A stretch of 6,131 bases of DNA from NCBI GenBank assembly GCA_946481625.1, contig CAMLOZ010000234.1:1-6131 (forward strand), read 5' to 3'. Shown here piece after piece: positions 5,721-6,131 of the stretch. Below the pieces are notes generated by a model. It was not told where the DNA came from. It ran no database searches and worked only from the letters and a program-made list of their open reading frames with translations. The stretch comes from an uncultured Haloferula sp. GTDB lineage: Bacteria; Verrucomicrobiota; Verrucomicrobiae; Verrucomicrobiales; Akkermansiaceae. The position numbers and the translations under genes were made by a program. Every line of letters starts with the position of its first letter. The first letter of the stretch is position 1.

Positions 5721-6131
5721 GTGAAATTCAATCCCTCACGGAGTTCCAAGAAATCAAATCGGTTTGGCTGGCGCGGCGTGGCCGCGGGGATGTTCGCCTT
5801 CCTTTTAGCATCGGGAACCCGCGTCATGGCGGATCTCATTTTCGCCGACACCACCACGTCCAACACCGCCGCGGACTATTTCCCCGTAACGAGCTTGTCG
5901 AACACCGCGGGGATGGATCTCAGCTACGGGACGCCGGGAGTGTTCGACGCTGCGGACCGGCCGGCCCAGATCGCGGGTACTATCAACGCCTGGGTGACAT
6001 CGGACAATGGCGATCTGAACCCGACCTATCAGGACTATTACTTCGGCGAAGCGGCGGGCGTGATTCCGGAACTGACCTTCACGTTTGCCACCGCAAAGGA
6101 TCTTGAGGCGATCTCGATCTGGAATTACCCG
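5721..6131 (+). CDS. Exported protein with discoidin-like N-terminal domain, 3' end outside window
   Basis: A GTG start opens 137 codons that run uninterrupted to the right edge. The n-region is strongly basic (Lys2, Arg7, Lys10, Lys11, Arg14, Arg18). A hydrophobic core, GVAAGMFAFLLASG, ends in VMA, so cleavage is predicted after residue 37. The mature part begins with DLIFADTTTSNTAADYFPV and continues with a YYFGEAAG segment, PELTFTFATAKDLEAISIWNYP, and the edge. The pattern of a YFPV opening, a WVTSDNG segment and a closing (I/V)WNY resembles discoidin or F5/8-type-C-like galactose-binding sandwiches in secreted verrucomicrobial proteins, where more modules usually follow. That resemblance is from memory of the fold family, not an alignment. 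A separate signal peptide, the 205-base spacer and intervening hairpins suggest a transcription unit distinct from the preceding gene. No catalytic residues are visible in this part, and the C-terminal anchor, if any, lies outside the window. Confidence 0.75.
   Translation, partial: MKFNPSRSSKKSNRFGWRGVAAGMFAFLLASGTRVMADLIFADTTTSNTAADYFPVTSLSNTAGMDLSYGTPGVFDAADRPAQIAGTINAWVTSDNGDLNPTYQDYYFGEAAGVIPELTFTFATAKDLEAISIWNYP

Noticed and set aside
3767..5866. Minus-strand open frame of about 699 codons antisense to the mosaic gene
   Set aside because: It is Arg- and His-rich, has no recognisable domain, and spans the whole hairpin spacer and part of the next gene. This is the usual shadow of a GC-rich gene in an opposing frame.

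Overview
The window looks like chromosomal DNA of a GC-rich Verrucomicrobiota bacterium, probably a Luteolibacter- or Haloferula-like member of the Verrucomicrobiae. That placement rests on protein style only: lamin-tail domains, calcium-loop repeats of the form DPDxDGLxNxxEYxxGTDP, and large secreted beta-sandwich mosaics that end in F-x-R motifs. No RNA gene, transposase, phage gene or CRISPR array is visible, and I found no convincing new defence or metabolic system.

Layout. (1) Positions 1 to about 206, minus strand: the C-terminal part of an acetyl xylan esterase (AXE1, carbohydrate esterase family 7), recognised from SVGLMDEVCPPSTVYAAYN. It has lost its 5' end and runs off the left edge. 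(2) Plus strand up to 2379: a protein with a chitobiase-C-terminal-like domain, three lamin-tail-like domains and one calcium-loop motif. Its open frame begins inside the antisense esterase sequence, and it has no signal peptide and none of the N-terminal part expected for this family. Both genes have therefore lost their 5' ends at the same place, about 207-245. This is either a real rearrangement or an assembly chimera. (3) 2380-2716: a gene-free spacer of about 49% GC with several small dyads and a direct repeat. (4) 2717-5515: a 932-residue secreted mosaic protein (signal peptide, PPC-like, HYDIN-like, PA14-like, TSP3-like calcium loops, concanavalin-A-like, terminal beta module). (5) 5516-5720: a short spacer with three consecutive GC-rich hairpins. 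(6) 5721 to the right edge: the start of another exported protein with a discoidin-like N-terminus.

The three plus-strand genes probably encode cell-surface or extracellular proteins that bind carbohydrate or matrix. The esterase remnant would fit a polysaccharide-degrading lifestyle. The spacers of 337 and 205 bases and the hairpins after the second gene argue for separate transcription units rather than one operon. No catalytic domain is visible in the three plus-strand proteins, so their exact roles cannot be assigned.
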